Positions 51,991 to 61,876 of a stretch of 64,000 bases of DNA are shown here, piece after piece. Every line of letters begins with the position of its first letter. Within the stretch, counting starts at the first letter, position 1. Source of the stretch: Akkermansiaceae bacterium UBA7890 (GTDB lineage Bacteria; Verrucomicrobiota; Verrucomicrobiia; Verrucomicrobiales; Akkermansiaceae); the NCBI GenBank assembly GCA_002501065.1, contig DLRK01000102.1, positions 7,847 to 71,846 of the forward strand, written 5' to 3'. A program made the translations under genes and the position numbers. The notes under the pieces are model-generated. The model was not told the DNA's origin. It ran no database searches and saw only the letters and a program-made list of their open reading frames with translations.

Positions 51991-53037
51991 TCAGAGACCA
52001 AGTTGGGCCCGGGCATACTGAATGCTCTTTTCCACATTACTGGATTCAAGGACAACTTGCTCATTCAGGGTTCGGGTAGAAACCTTCTGCAATGCCTTCG
52101 CCGCGCCGCTGCGGACGGCCCGAAGCGTTGTCGCCAGGTCGATGGCCGGCACGTCGGGAAAGGTGGGCCAGTAGGATTCAGCCAGGCAGGGGACCTTCAG
52201 GGGATCACGCGTGATAAGTTCGAGGCTGAAACGGATCCTGGGTTTCGCCTTGCGAAGAATGGCAACCATCTTCTTCAGGTTAAGATAACCCTGTCCCAGC
52301 GCGACATCGCCGAGCAGAAAACCGTTCGGATAAAGTTGCACCGCCTGATCCTTGAGATGGACGGCATGGGCCCACGGGGCGAAGGCCCTGACTGCCTCGA
52401 CTGGTTCATCCAGCAGCGCAACGGTGTTGCCGGTGTCCACGCAGCATCCGACGTATGCACTGCTGATGTGCTCAAGCAGGGCCACCCGTTCGTCCACGCG
52501 CTGGTCCTTGTGGTTTTCGACGGCCAGGGGTAGCCGGAGCTTCTCAGCGATCGGAGTGGCCCGCTCGAGAGCCGCTTTCCCGGCTGCCTCGAAGGCCCGA
52601 AACTTCTCCAGAGAATCGAAGTATTCATAGCGCCGCCCGGGAATGATGACCGTGCGCACCGCCCGGGCGCCAACCGAGGCCGCGGTTTTCATCTCGGCCT
52701 CGAAGCGATCAAGTTCACTGTCCTTCCGGGGAGGACTGATGATCGCCTCGATATACAGGTCATGGGCCTCCGCCTCTTCACGGAGGAGCTTGGTCGTCGG
52801 GGCGTCCAGAACCTTCAGTCCCACCTGGACGCCACCCGTGCCGAGCGAACGAACATGGCGCAGAAACTCAAGGGGTTCGTAGATATCGATTCCGTTCTGC
52901 CTCTTCAACTGGTTGCGCCTGTGATTGCAGCAGTACATTACAAGGCCCATGGCGGTTCGTCGTTTGACCGGGGCGGCCGTGACGGGAAAAGCTGCAGCCA
53001 TGGCAAGCAGGTGCAGGGTCTTGCGTCGGGTCATCAT
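51991..53037 (-). CDS. Sugar phosphate isomerase/epimerase-like TIM barrel, exported
   Basis: 348 residues with an N-terminal Arg-rich hydrophobic signal (MTRRKTLHLLAMAAAFPVTA), possibly Tat-type. The body is an AP-endonuclease-2/xylose-isomerase-like barrel: GTGGVQVGLKVLD, YIEAIISPP, LPLAVENHKDQ (metal-binding Glu), VGCCVDTGNTVAL, AHAVHLKDQAV and RIRFSLELITRDP. Such proteins often process 3-keto or other unusual sugars next to DUF1080 and oxidoreductase genes, which the window also has. Export suggests a periplasmic substrate. Exact reaction unknown. Confidence 0.82.
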   Translation of the reverse strand: MMTRRKTLHLLAMAAAFPVTAAPVKRRTAMGLVMYCCNHRRNQLKRQNGIDIYEPLEFLRHVRSLGTGGVQVGLKVLDAPTTKLLREEAEAHDLYIEAIISPPRKDSELDRFEAEMKTAASVGARAVRTVIIPGRRYEYFDSLEKFRAFEAAGKAALERATPIAEKLRLPLAVENHKDQRVDERVALLEHISSAYVGCCVDTGNTVALLDEPVEAVRAFAPWAHAVHLKDQAVQLYPNGFLLGDVALGQGYLNLKKMVAILRKAKPRIRFSLELITRDPLKVPCLAESYWPTFPDVPAIDLATTLRAVRSGAAKALQKVSTRTLNEQVVLESSNVEKSIQYARAQLGL

Positions 53038-53196
53038 GGGATCTGATCTCCACGCCTTTGGGGAGCAGGAGGAAGGACAGTTTGCACCGGGCTTTGTTGG
53101 TCGCGGCTCATGGTGGGGTTCTGTCCTATCACGGGAATAGGCTTTACACGAACAACCCCTCCGGCAATGACCTGGGCAACTACTCCTTCTCTACCG

Positions 53197-54162
53197 ATGC
53201 TGAAGATCGTCCATGTCCCATTCATCGCCTCTTTGCTGGCCGCCTCCTCTCCCGTGGTTACCGCGTTTCAAGGTTCCTCCGAGGATCTCCCCCAAAAAGA
53301 TGCGAGCTCCAGATCCACGGATGCCAAACTGGCAGACCAAGAGCGCCCGAAGCCGCTTACCATCTCCCTTTGGCCGAATCAGAAGGCTCCTAACGGTGAC
53401 GGCACCTTCGACAGCAACAATGCGGCCCTTACTATTCACCAGCCCCCTCATCCCAATGGAGCAGCAGTTCTCATCTGCCCCGGAGGCGGTTATGGAGGAG
53501 TTGTAATCGGCCCGGAAGGGCATGGGATTGCCAAGTGGCTCAACAAGCACGGCATCACCGGGATTGTGCTGCGCTACCGGCTGCCCAGGGGCCGCTCAGC
53601 CGTTCCTCTCCTCGACGCCCAACGGGCACTCCGCATCGTGCGCGTCCGCGGACCACAGGAGTGGCACTGTGACCCCAAACGCCTCGGAGTCATGGGATTT
53701 TCTGCCGGGGGTCATCTCGCATCCACCGTCGCCACTCACTTTGATGAGGGCAATCCCGCAGCCAAATCCTCCATTGACCGCCAAAGCAGTCGTCCCGATT
53801 TCGCCATCCTTGTCTACCCGGTGATTACCATGGGTGCAAAGACTCACGGGGGGTCCCGGCGCAATCTTCTGGGCGCTGCTCCGAGTGCGGAGCTGGTTGC
53901 TCTCTACTCCAACGAGAAACAGGTCACCCCAGAAACATGCCCCTGCTACCTCGCGCATGCCAGAGACGACCGCCCCGTGCCTCCGGAAAACAGCCGTCTT
54001 TTTCATGCGGCGCTGCAGTCTTCCAAGGTTCCCTCCGAATACCTTGAACTCCCCTCTGGCGGCCATGGTCTGAACGGCTACCAGGGCCCGATGTGGGACG
54101 CCTGGCAACAAGGATCACTCGCCTGGTTGCGGAAGATGAAAATCATCTCCGCGGCAGAGTGA
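53197..54162 (+). CDS. Exported alpha/beta hydrolase (acetyl xylan esterase-like)
   Basis: 321 residues from the ATG at 53197, which starts a signal peptide (FIASLLAASSPVVTAFQ). The fold is of the BD-FAE/esterase-lipase type: oxyanion region CPGGGYGGVV, nucleophile elbow GFSAGGH, Asp in HARDDRPVPP and His in PSGGHGLNGY. PLTISLWPNQKAPNGDG is typical of the N terminus of this family. It likely removes acetyl or other acyl groups from polysaccharides. It is divergent from the TIM-barrel gene. Confidence 0.87.
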   Translation: MLKIVHVPFIASLLAASSPVVTAFQGSSEDLPQKDASSRSTDAKLADQERPKPLTISLWPNQKAPNGDGTFDSNNAALTIHQPPHPNGAAVLICPGGGYGGVVIGPEGHGIAKWLNKHGITGIVLRYRLPRGRSAVPLLDAQRALRIVRVRGPQEWHCDPKRLGVMGFSAGGHLASTVATHFDEGNPAAKSSIDRQSSRPDFAILVYPVITMGAKTHGGSRRNLLGAAPSAELVALYSNEKQVTPETCPCYLAHARDDRPVPPENSRLFHAALQSSKVPSEYLELPSGGHGLNGYQGPMWDAWQQGSLAWLRKMKIISAAE

Positions 54163-54237
54163 CGCCCCATGCGGGCTTGGGGGGAGTGCGTCGAATTTAA
54201 GTCGCATTAAGGAATTTGCGGTTTAAAGATTCGCACC

Positions 54238-55134
54238 GTGCTGGGTTTCAATTGTTTCTTAATTGCTGCTTCCATCGCCCTTGGCCTTTGCCTGCAGCGC
54301 CACCACTGCCGATCGCGCCTGTGGGTCACGGGCGCAGTCCTGGGAGGGGCGTTCCTCCTCGGGGGTATCCTGCTCTGGCCGGGTCTTCTTTCCATACAAC
54401 GCGCGGTCACCAGTCTTGCCAATCCCTTTGGTCTTATTTGGATAAGCTTGCTCGCGCTCACGGGCTACGCCTGGCACAAGCAGGACCGCTTCTGGATCAG
54501 AAGCTTGTCGGCCTGCCTGCTCCTTTTCATGGTCGGTGGCAATGGAGAGCTGACTGGCGCCCTCCTGCGCTGGTGGCAAAAACCGTATCAGTCGATCAGG
54601 TCTCTCGAAGAAGGCCCATTCGACATTGTCATTGTTCTGGGTGGCGGGACATCGTTGGACCACAACAAAACCCCGGTCTTAAACGACGGCGGAGATCGGG
54701 TCATGCTGGCCGCCCGCCTGTACCACACCGGGCGGACTCCACTGCTCGGATGCTCCGGTATCCGGACTGACGAATGGAAAGAGGAGATCCACGATCCAAG
54801 ACGCCAAACCATCGCGATACTCACTGAAGTCGGTGTCCCTGCCCAGGATATCGTTCCGCTTGAGGGGCGCAACACCAAGGAAGAAATGGCCTCAATCGCC
54901 GAGGCTGCTGAAGCACGAGGATGGAAGAACATCGGACTGATCACTTCCGCATGGCACATGCGTCGAGCCATGCGACTAGCTTCAAGTGCAGATCTGCGCC
55001 TCGAGCCCCTGCCGGCTGATTCCAGCGTGGGGCCATGGGATTGGCGGGACTTGTCCATCATTCCCAACTCGGGCTCACTCGATCATCTCGGTTTGTTGTG
55101 CAAGGAATGGTTAGCCGCTCTGGTGAAGAGGTAG
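54238..55134 (+). CDS. YdcF-family (DUF218) membrane protein
   Basis: 298 residues, GTG start. Three or four hydrophobic segments occupy the first 120 residues (CFLIAASIALGLCLQ, VLGGAFLLGGILLWPG, LIWISLLALTGYAW, LSACLLLFMVGG). The DUF218 domain then has FDIVIVLGGGTSLD, RVMLAARLYHTGRTPLL, EGRNTKEEMAS and LITSAWHMRRAM, the usual SanA/ElyC/YdcF signature. Members affect envelope integrity and peptidoglycan precursor use, but the biochemical activity is not settled. It stands between the hydrolase and the second sulfatase on the same strand. Confidence 0.86.
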   Translation: MLGFNCFLIAASIALGLCLQRHHCRSRLWVTGAVLGGAFLLGGILLWPGLLSIQRAVTSLANPFGLIWISLLALTGYAWHKQDRFWIRSLSACLLLFMVGGNGELTGALLRWWQKPYQSIRSLEEGPFDIVIVLGGGTSLDHNKTPVLNDGGDRVMLAARLYHTGRTPLLGCSGIRTDEWKEEIHDPRRQTIAILTEVGVPAQDIVPLEGRNTKEEMASIAEAAEARGWKNIGLITSAWHMRRAMRLASSADLRLEPLPADSSVGPWDWRDLSIIPNSGSLDHLGLLCKEWLAALVKR

Positions 55135-55228
55135 AGAGTTCTGATCGCCGGCCCAGGGCATCTCTTCCTCGGCGATCAGGGCAACAGAATCTGATTTCCC
55201 CTCCCCGGATCCCGCCTAGAGTTGTCCC

Positions 55229-56710
55229 ATGGCTGTCCGCATTGCGTTTCTCTCCTTAGTCCTCTTTTCATCTCTAACCGCGGCCGAACGTCCCAATATC
55301 GTCTTCGCGATCGCCGACGACTGGGGTTGGCCCCACGCCAGCATCTACCAGAATGACGATGTCTGTCAGACACCCACTTTCGACGCCATTGCCAGAAACG
55401 GCATCCTCTTTCATCACGCCTATATTTCCTCTCCTTCCTGCACGCCCTCCCGTAATGCCATTCTGACCGGCCAATACCATTGGCGACTGGGCGGTGGCGG
55501 CAATCTCTGGAGTGTTCTCGACACCAAACATCAGACTTATCCCCACCTTCTCGAGGACAGGGGCTACTTCACGGGTAGTTGGCGCAAGTCCTGGGGACCG
55601 GGCAATGCCTCCAACTGGCAACGCTACCCCTCCGGCAAGCGCTTCAAGAACCCTGATGCCTTTCTGGCGGCATGGAAGGAACAGAATGAGGAAAAACCCT
55701 TCTGCTTCTGGTTCGGCGCCAATGATCCCCACCGAGGTTATAAATTACACTCGGGCAGGGAGAGCGGAATGGACCTCAGCAAGATCAAGCTCTTCAAACA
55801 CTACCCCGACAGTCCGGAGATTCGCGGAGACGTAGCCGACTATTACTTCGAGGTGCAGCGCTTCGATCGGGAACTGGGACAGTTTCTCGCCAAGCTCAAG
55901 GCGCTCAGGGCTCTTGAAAATACCATTGTTGTAGTCACCGGAGATCACGGCATGCCCTTCCCTCGCTGCAAATCGAACCTCTACGATTCCGGTGCGCGTG
56001 TGCCACTGGCAATCCAATGGCCCAAGGTGATCAAAAAGGGACGGGTGGTCGACGACTTCGTAAGCACTACCGATCTCGCCCCGACCTTCCTCGAGGCTGC
56101 CGGACTGGAACCCCTCGAAGCCATGACCGGACGCAGCTTAATGCCGATTTTCGGAGCCCCTGGCAGTGGGAGGATCCAACCGGGGACTCGCGATCATGTA
56201 ATCATGGGCAAGGAGCGCCACGTTCTCGCTCAGGAGGCTCCCGACACCGGAGGCACTCCCATGCGTGCCATCCGCACTTATGATCACCTCCTGATCCGGA
56301 ATTTTCGGCCCGATCGCTGGCCCGCCGGGACTCCGAATTACGAAATTGCCACTATCCCGGGCGCATGGCTTGCGGACTGCGATAATGGGCCGACCAAGAC
56401 TCATATGGTCGACAATAAGGACAAGAACGAAGAATACCGGATGAAATACGATCTCTCCTTTTCCAAGCGGCCGGCCTTTGAGCTCTACGACCTCAAGAAG
56501 GATCCGGATCAACTGCACAACATTGCGGCCAGTCCGGATAACTCAGAAGTCCTGAACCAACTCAGGGCCACGCTCGAGACCACCCTCAAAGCCACCCACG
56601 ACCCGAGGATTCTTGGTAAAGGCGCGGAAGCCTTCGACAGGCCCAAGTACCTCGGTGGTGCGCCCAAGTTCCCTGCGGCGAGAAAAACCCGCAAGAAACG
56701 TTCCAAATAA
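55229..56710 (+). CDS. Type I sulfatase, exported
   Basis: 493 residues with a signal peptide (IAFLSLVLFSSLTAA). Metal ligands NIVFAIADDWGW at the N terminus, formylglycine motif C71-x-P-x-R75 (CTPSRNAILTGQYHW), and TGDHGMPFPRCK further on. This one has the standard DD pair, unlike the sulfatase at 20986, so the two probably have different substrates. A basic C-terminal tail (KTRKKRSK) is unusual. It ends two bases before the convergent CotH protein. Confidence 0.92.
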   Translation: MAVRIAFLSLVLFSSLTAAERPNIVFAIADDWGWPHASIYQNDDVCQTPTFDAIARNGILFHHAYISSPSCTPSRNAILTGQYHWRLGGGGNLWSVLDTKHQTYPHLLEDRGYFTGSWRKSWGPGNASNWQRYPSGKRFKNPDAFLAAWKEQNEEKPFCFWFGANDPHRGYKLHSGRESGMDLSKIKLFKHYPDSPEIRGDVADYYFEVQRFDRELGQFLAKLKALRALENTIVVVTGDHGMPFPRCKSNLYDSGARVPLAIQWPKVIKKGRVVDDFVSTTDLAPTFLEAAGLEPLEAMTGRSLMPIFGAPGSGRIQPGTRDHVIMGKERHVLAQEAPDTGGTPMRAIRTYDHLLIRNFRPDRWPAGTPNYEIATIPGAWLADCDNGPTKTHMVDNKDKNEEYRMKYDLSFSKRPAFELYDLKKDPDQLHNIAASPDNSEVLNQLRATLETTLKATHDPRILGKGAEAFDRPKYLGGAPKFPAARKTRKKRSK

Positions 56711-56711
56711 G

Positions 56712-59700
56712 CTACCTGAACGGGAAGCGCTGAATGGAAGCTTCCATTCGCAGAAACTCGTGGGGCGCTTCCGCAATGGGTCGGGCGCTGCGCCAGGTCA
56801 TGGTCGAAGTGCTATCAGCATTAGGGACCTCGCTCACCAGGACCACGCGCTCCGGAGCGCTCGACCAATCGACGAGGTTCTCGCTGATCTGCGCGACGAG
56901 GTTCACGTCATCGGCCCCCAACACCCGCCGGGCGCTGATGGTGAGGTAGGCGTCAAAGGTGCCCTCCACCTCAAGGTTCATGACGGAAGCGGCAGGGATT
57001 AATTCGGGCTCAGCGGTGTCGGGATCGCCACCCAGGGCATGTTCGAGGAGAGCGGTCAGGCCATCTAGATCGTCGTCCCGGTGGGGATCGCCGGTGAAGG
57101 CGGGAATGGCGTCGGAGTTGCCTGGATTACCGTCCGGCAGGGCGCTGCTGCGCCAGTTGACGGCGAGGCTGTGATCGGGGAGCGATTCGGGTGCCCTCAG
57201 GACCAGCGAGTAGCCCGTTCCGTCGGCACCCCTTGGCCACCGAAGGCTGTCGCCATAGCGGAAATCCCGGATGATGCCGTCAGCACCCAGGGAGAGCGTC
57301 ACACGTTCGCCGGAATTACTCAGGTTGTTGGAGGTCGAGAGGCGATATTCGCCCGCCACCGGGAGATTTATGCCGTAGTGCGCTTCGAAGACGGCCAGGT
57401 TCCGCACTACCAGGGCGCTGGTGCCGGGCGCCAGGCTTGTGATGCTTGAACCCGCAAAGGAGAACTCGATACCGTTGCTGAAGCGCACATTAGTGAGGTC
57501 GAGGGTTAGCGGCCCCACGTTTCGCACCTCGATGAACTCGAGTTCCTGATTGTCATTGGCGGGATTGTACATCACCTCGCTGATCACGAGTCCCGCGAGG
57601 TAGAGCTCGAGATCGGGATTGCCGGTGGTGAATTCCAGGGGGGCGGACCAATGACTCCAGCGACCGTCGTCATCCTTGTGTCTCACCCGGGCACGATAGC
57701 GGCGGCCCACTTCCACCGCGACGGCGGGTACAGTGATCTCATCCTGAAAGACATTCACCTCGCCCGAGGTCCAGGTCGCTTCGATTTCATAGCGCCATGG
57801 TTCGCCTTCCTCGAAACCAGGCACGCCCGGATGGCGGACCTCACCGATGCGCCATTGCATGGTGGCGAATGAAGCGCCGCCATCTCCGGATTCAAAGGCG
57901 TTGCTCGTGAGTCTCAATCCATCGGAGGGAAAACCGTTCTCTCCGGCGTAGGAAATGACCGGGGTCTTCGGTATGCGGGTATCCCGGATCATGTCACGGA
58001 GTCGGCCACCGCCGAAGCCCCGCGGTTCAATGAACTTTTTCACCCAGTCGACCATGCCCGGGAAGTCTCCGGAAATGAGGGTGCGCTTCTTGGAGGGGAA
58101 GCGCGTCGAGGTGTAGGGATTCATGAAGAAGTAGGCTTTCGGATTGGGACTCGACCCCTCGACCCGTCTGGTCTGCGGATCTCCATTCCAACGGGCAGCG
58201 TCCAATTCCGCCATTCCGAGATCCCCCTGGGAGCTGCCCAGAATGCTGGCCAACTCGTCAACGAGAGTCCATCCCTGGTCGCTGTTGAGGAGAAGATCCT
58301 GCAACTCCCGGGCGCGGTTTTGAAAGCGGATGTTGATCTCCGGATGAGTGAGCGCCTTGCGGAACTGCTCGAGGGTGGCGGGGCTCTGCACCGCGTTTGG
58401 CCCCCAGCGGTCGAACTCCTCGTAGAGCAGGTCAACGTCCCATGGAATCATGGTCCACCGCCGTTTGGTGGGATCGTGGTAGAGGATGGAGTTTTCCTTG
58501 TCGCGCAGGTCGGAGTGATTGACCGCTTCCAGAATCGCCCGATAGGAGAAGTAGCTTTCCAGATCCACCGTGCGATTCCACCAGGCCACCGGTTGCACCG
58601 GATTAGAGCGATTGTATCCCCGGGTAGTGGCTCCGTAAAATGTGAAGAGATCACTGCGGTTGGACGGCTGGCGGTAAGCCTGATTGACGATGTTGCTCGA
58701 CCCAAAGTGCATATTGAAGGTATTCCCATCGGGTAACCCGCGCTCGTCGAGAAAGCGGCGGTCCGTTTGCTCAAGGGCGAGATAGAGGCCCCAGTTGTCG
58801 CCTTCGAACTGATTTCCCCGGGTCGTCTCCCGCGTGCCGTCGATGATACGAAGATGGAAATAGTTGGTGTTGGCGGCGGGGATGCCGGCCATGCGCCAGA
58901 GCCGGAAGGCCAGCGCTTCATCCAAACCCGCTGCCCCGCGATTGGCAGGGTTCCAGGGGCTGGAGAGAGCGCTCCAGTTCAGGGTTCGCACTTTTTCCCG
59001 GTAGGGACGTCCGTAGTCGTCGCGCCCCTGGAAGAGGTGTCCGCGATTGAAACGCAGCTTCCACTTGTTCTTTCCGGTGTTGTAGGTCGAACCATGACCG
59101 CGAACACGGTAGCGCATGTGGTCATAAACCACACCGTCGTAGACCAGGGCCCCTTCGAAGCGGTAGACCTTGTCGTTGAAGGAGCGGTTGTACTGGGACG
59201 CACTCACGTCCTCAGCATTCGCGATGAGATGGTAGGTCGGAAGGTGGTTCATTGCCTCCGCACTGAAATCGAGAACGGGAGTTTCGCCCGGAATGATGGC
59301 TCCCCGCCAACCCGGAACGCCATTGTAGACGAAGTAGGCAAAGTTGACGGAGGGGTCGCTGGGCAGCGGAAGCCTCACGGTTGCCCCGAAGGAATCTTCA
59401 GCCACGATGCGGTAGCGAATAAGTTGACGGTGGCGCTGGAGGTCGGCTGGCAGGGTCGCCTGATAGGTGCTCTGGCCGGTGGGAAGGAGTGACATCGGCA
59501 GCCTATCCCAGCTTGTCTCAAAGGTAGCGTCGCTGAGGCGAAGGTAGCGCCCCGGCAGCACGGTCTGGTATTCCAGCGTGACCGAGGCCACCCCATCGGG
59601 ATCAGTGACCTTACAGCTGACCACCACTTCTTCCCCGCTGGTGGGGGCGAGAGGGAGGTGATTGACCTGGCGCACCTGTGGTGGGGTGTCGACCGAGAAG

Positions 59701-61751
59701 ACGGCGTTGAGTGCTCCCGGCGTAGGTGGAGCGGCTCGCCAACTGCCCGCCAAATCATTGTCCTGCCCGGGATGGAGCAGTTGGATCGAGGGATAGGCAT
59801 CGTCGCCCGCCACGGGCCAGGGTGCGCCCACGGCGTAATTCACCCTGTCGATGGGTTCATCGAGGTTGTTGCGCAGCTCCACGGTTTCCCCGCTATTGCT
59901 GAGCCGGCCCAGGAAGGGCCCGTGGACCGGAACCCCGCTGAACTCCGCCTCGAAGAAGGACGCGTCCAGGGCCACCACGAGGTAGCGGTCAGGCGCCAGT
60001 TCGGTGTTGGCCGGGAAGGTGTAGTCCACCGCCCCGGTCAGGCGCCATCCGGTGAGATTCACCGTTCGCGCTCCCGCGTTGTAGAGTTCGAGGAACTCGG
60101 CCGGTGCGGTGTCTGAAGAGGGGTCGTAGTGGATCTCGTTGATCACAATTCCCGTGCCCTGCTCACCCGGGCCGTTGGGTTGCCCGGGAGTTGGATGGGA
60201 GAAGTAGAGACGTTCGAAGCGGGAGAAAGCGGCGGAGAGTTGCGGAGCAACGAGGAAGTCCGAATCGTCTGCATGCAGGTTCATCCCCTGGACGGCGAGA
60301 ACATTGTCGCCAATTGTCAAGGCGCTCGAGGGCAGCACGATGGTCTCCACCGCATTCCCTTCGCCGCTGGCGGCATTGTTCCAAGCGGGATCGGTGGAGG
60401 CATTGCGCGAAGTGAGGAGTTGGCCGTTGAGCCAGGCCGTGAATCCATCGTCGTAGGCAATTTCGAGAGTGAGAGTGGTAGCGAGCTCCGGTCCGGCGTA
60501 GGAAAAGGGGATCCGCAGCAGAGCAGAGGCGTTCTGGCCATGCATCTCGGCTTCCAGATCGGTCCGAATCAGGCTGTCGCCGACGGCCGAGAACGTGAAG
60601 GTGCCGGCCCCGTAGCGGGCCGGTCCTCCCCCGTCCTCGCTATCCGGCCAGGCCCCGCCCGCAGAGCCGAAGCGGCTGGAGCCCACGAACTGGATCAGGC
60701 CCCCTCCGTCGTTGGAGGTGGTAAAGTCCCCGTTGCCGCCCGAGTTGCCATTGCGTTCATCACCTCCGTAGCCGTGAGCCACGATGGTGTAGGGGCCCGG
60801 TTCCAGCGTGAGCGGGGACGAAAGGGACTTGAAGCGATGGCCCGCTTCGAGGGTTCCGGGGCTGCCGGAAGTGAAGGTTTCGCTGGCCAGCACGACGCCG
60901 CTACCGTTGCCGTCCCGCGACCAAAGCTCGGCCGTAATGGTGCGGTTGAGCCCGTCCGAACCGTCATCGAAGACCCCGAGTTTTTTCACCGAGATCGATT
61001 TGAGCACCGCGAAGTCCATCCCCAGCCCTCCCCGGAATACCTGGGTGCCGGAAGTCCCATCTGCCACGCTGTAGGCGATGTTGGTTTCCCCTCCTCCCCC
61101 GCCGATCACCGCGCCGCCCCGGGTATTGAAGCCCACGCCCAGTTGCACGGGGGTCCAGGAGTTTTCATTGAAGGGTCCCCCGCCCCGCCAGGAGTCGTCA
61201 ACCGGGCCGGAGGGAACGAGCAGGAGGGCCTGGGCGTCGTCCTCGACCAGGAGAGTGGTTACGGCCGCGGGACCCAGTCCCACTCCGTAGGAGAGGTCGA
61301 GTTCCTGGGGGGGATAGGGCGAGAAGCGGCTTGCCAGCGTGGCGCCATCCGGGGCCACCAGGGCCAGGAACTCCCCGCTTTGATTAAGAGCGAAGTTGGT
61401 GTGGAGCGGTCTCCCCCATTGCCGGCGGTTCTTGCCCGACGCGAAGACGATCAGCGACTGTCCTCCTGCCAGTGGGGTGGAGACTGGGAAGGTCCACTTG
61501 GTGGGCTTGGTCTCGTCGTCGGTGAGGTGCCAGCCGGCGAGATCGACCGGCTCGGTTCCGCTGTTGGTAATCTCGATCCAGTCCGGAAACTCGCCGTCCT
61601 CATCGGCCAGGGTGGAGCCATTGTCCGCCATGAACTCGGAGATGAAGGGATTGGCCAAAAGCGGTGCTGCCCAGAATAGCAGGCAAGCTACGATTCGGGT
61701 CGCCACCAATTGAGGGACTCGACAGAAGAGCAGACGGAAGGGAGGGTTCAT
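56712..61751 (-). CDS. Giant exported protein: lamin-tail domains, shared GVFD domain, CotH kinase-like domain
   Basis: 1679 residues from the ATG at 61751, signal peptide VACLLFWAAPLLA. In order: lamin-tail domain 1 (about 34-135, ISEFMADNGS), a beta-rich domain with LGVFDDGSDGLN and LEPGPYTIVAHGYGGDE (about 250-385), a further beta region, lamin-tail 2 (from 534, INEIHYDPSSD), an Ig-like segment, a CotH kinase-like domain (about 890-1105, KNKWKLRFNRG and MIPWDVDLLYEEFD), a fibronectin-like segment, lamin-tail 3 (from 1387, ISEVMYNPAND), a DGLTALLEHALGGDP element and the short S-x-NL-x2-W tail. CotH domains can phosphorylate spore-coat or surface proteins. Likely cell surface or secreted. 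Confidence 0.87.
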   Translation of the reverse strand: MNPPFRLLFCRVPQLVATRIVACLLFWAAPLLANPFISEFMADNGSTLADEDGEFPDWIEITNSGTEPVDLAGWHLTDDETKPTKWTFPVSTPLAGGQSLIVFASGKNRRQWGRPLHTNFALNQSGEFLALVAPDGATLASRFSPYPPQELDLSYGVGLGPAAVTTLLVEDDAQALLLVPSGPVDDSWRGGGPFNENSWTPVQLGVGFNTRGGAVIGGGGGETNIAYSVADGTSGTQVFRGGLGMDFAVLKSISVKKLGVFDDGSDGLNRTITAELWSRDGNGSGVVLASETFTSGSPGTLEAGHRFKSLSSPLTLEPGPYTIVAHGYGGDERNGNSGGNGDFTTSNDGGGLIQFVGSSRFGSAGGAWPDSEDGGGPARYGAGTFTFSAVGDSLIRTDLEAEMHGQNASALLRIPFSYAGPELATTLTLEIAYDDGFTAWLNGQLLTSRNASTDPAWNNAASGEGNAVETIVLPSSALTIGDNVLAVQGMNLHADDSDFLVAPQLSAAFSRFERLYFSHPTPGQPNGPGEQGTGIVINEIHYDPSSDTAPAEFLELYNAGARTVNLTGWRLTGAVDYTFPANTELAPDRYLVVALDASFFEAEFSGVPVHGPFLGRLSNSGETVELRNNLDEPIDRVNYAVGAPWPVAGDDAYPSIQLLHPGQDNDLAGSWRAAPPTPGALNAVFSVDTPPQVRQVNHLPLAPTSGEEVVVSCKVTDPDGVASVTLEYQTVLPGRYLRLSDATFETSWDRLPMSLLPTGQSTYQATLPADLQRHRQLIRYRIVAEDSFGATVRLPLPSDPSVNFAYFVYNGVPGWRGAIIPGETPVLDFSAEAMNHLPTYHLIANAEDVSASQYNRSFNDKVYRFEGALVYDGVVYDHMRYRVRGHGSTYNTGKNKWKLRFNRGHLFQGRDDYGRPYREKVRTLNWSALSSPWNPANRGAAGLDEALAFRLWRMAGIPAANTNYFHLRIIDGTRETTRGNQFEGDNWGLYLALEQTDRRFLDERGLPDGNTFNMHFGSSNIVNQAYRQPSNRSDLFTFYGATTRGYNRSNPVQPVAWWNRTVDLESYFSYRAILEAVNHSDLRDKENSILYHDPTKRRWTMIPWDVDLLYEEFDRWGPNAVQSPATLEQFRKALTHPEINIRFQNRARELQDLLLNSDQGWTLVDELASILGSSQGDLGMAELDAARWNGDPQTRRVEGSSPNPKAYFFMNPYTSTRFPSKKRTLISGDFPGMVDWVKKFIEPRGFGGGRLRDMIRDTRIPKTPVISYAGENGFPSDGLRLTSNAFESGDGGASFATMQWRIGEVRHPGVPGFEEGEPWRYEIEATWTSGEVNVFQDEITVPAVAVEVGRRYRARVRHKDDDGRWSHWSAPLEFTTGNPDLELYLAGLVISEVMYNPANDNQELEFIEVRNVGPLTLDLTNVRFSNGIEFSFAGSSITSLAPGTSALVVRNLAVFEAHYGINLPVAGEYRLSTSNNLSNSGERVTLSLGADGIIRDFRYGDSLRWPRGADGTGYSLVLRAPESLPDHSLAVNWRSSALPDGNPGNSDAIPAFTGDPHRDDDLDGLTALLEHALGGDPDTAEPELIPAASVMNLEVEGTFDAYLTISARRVLGADDVNLVAQISENLVDWSSAPERVVLVSEVPNADSTSTMTWRSARPIAEAPHEFLRMEASIQRFPFR

Positions 61752-61876
61752 CAGGGGGACCGGGGAAGCATAGCCTGCTTCCCCGAAAATTCCAACAGAC
61801 ACCGCACGGCAAACTTGTGAATGCCTGTGGATTTCACCGCCTGGCAAGGTTTGTTGATTGTTTGGTCAGTCGAGAT

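Noticed and set aside
60129..61679. A 516-codon plus-strand frame inside the CotH protein gene
   Set aside because: It is antisense to a well-supported domain-rich protein and shows no domain or signal of its own.
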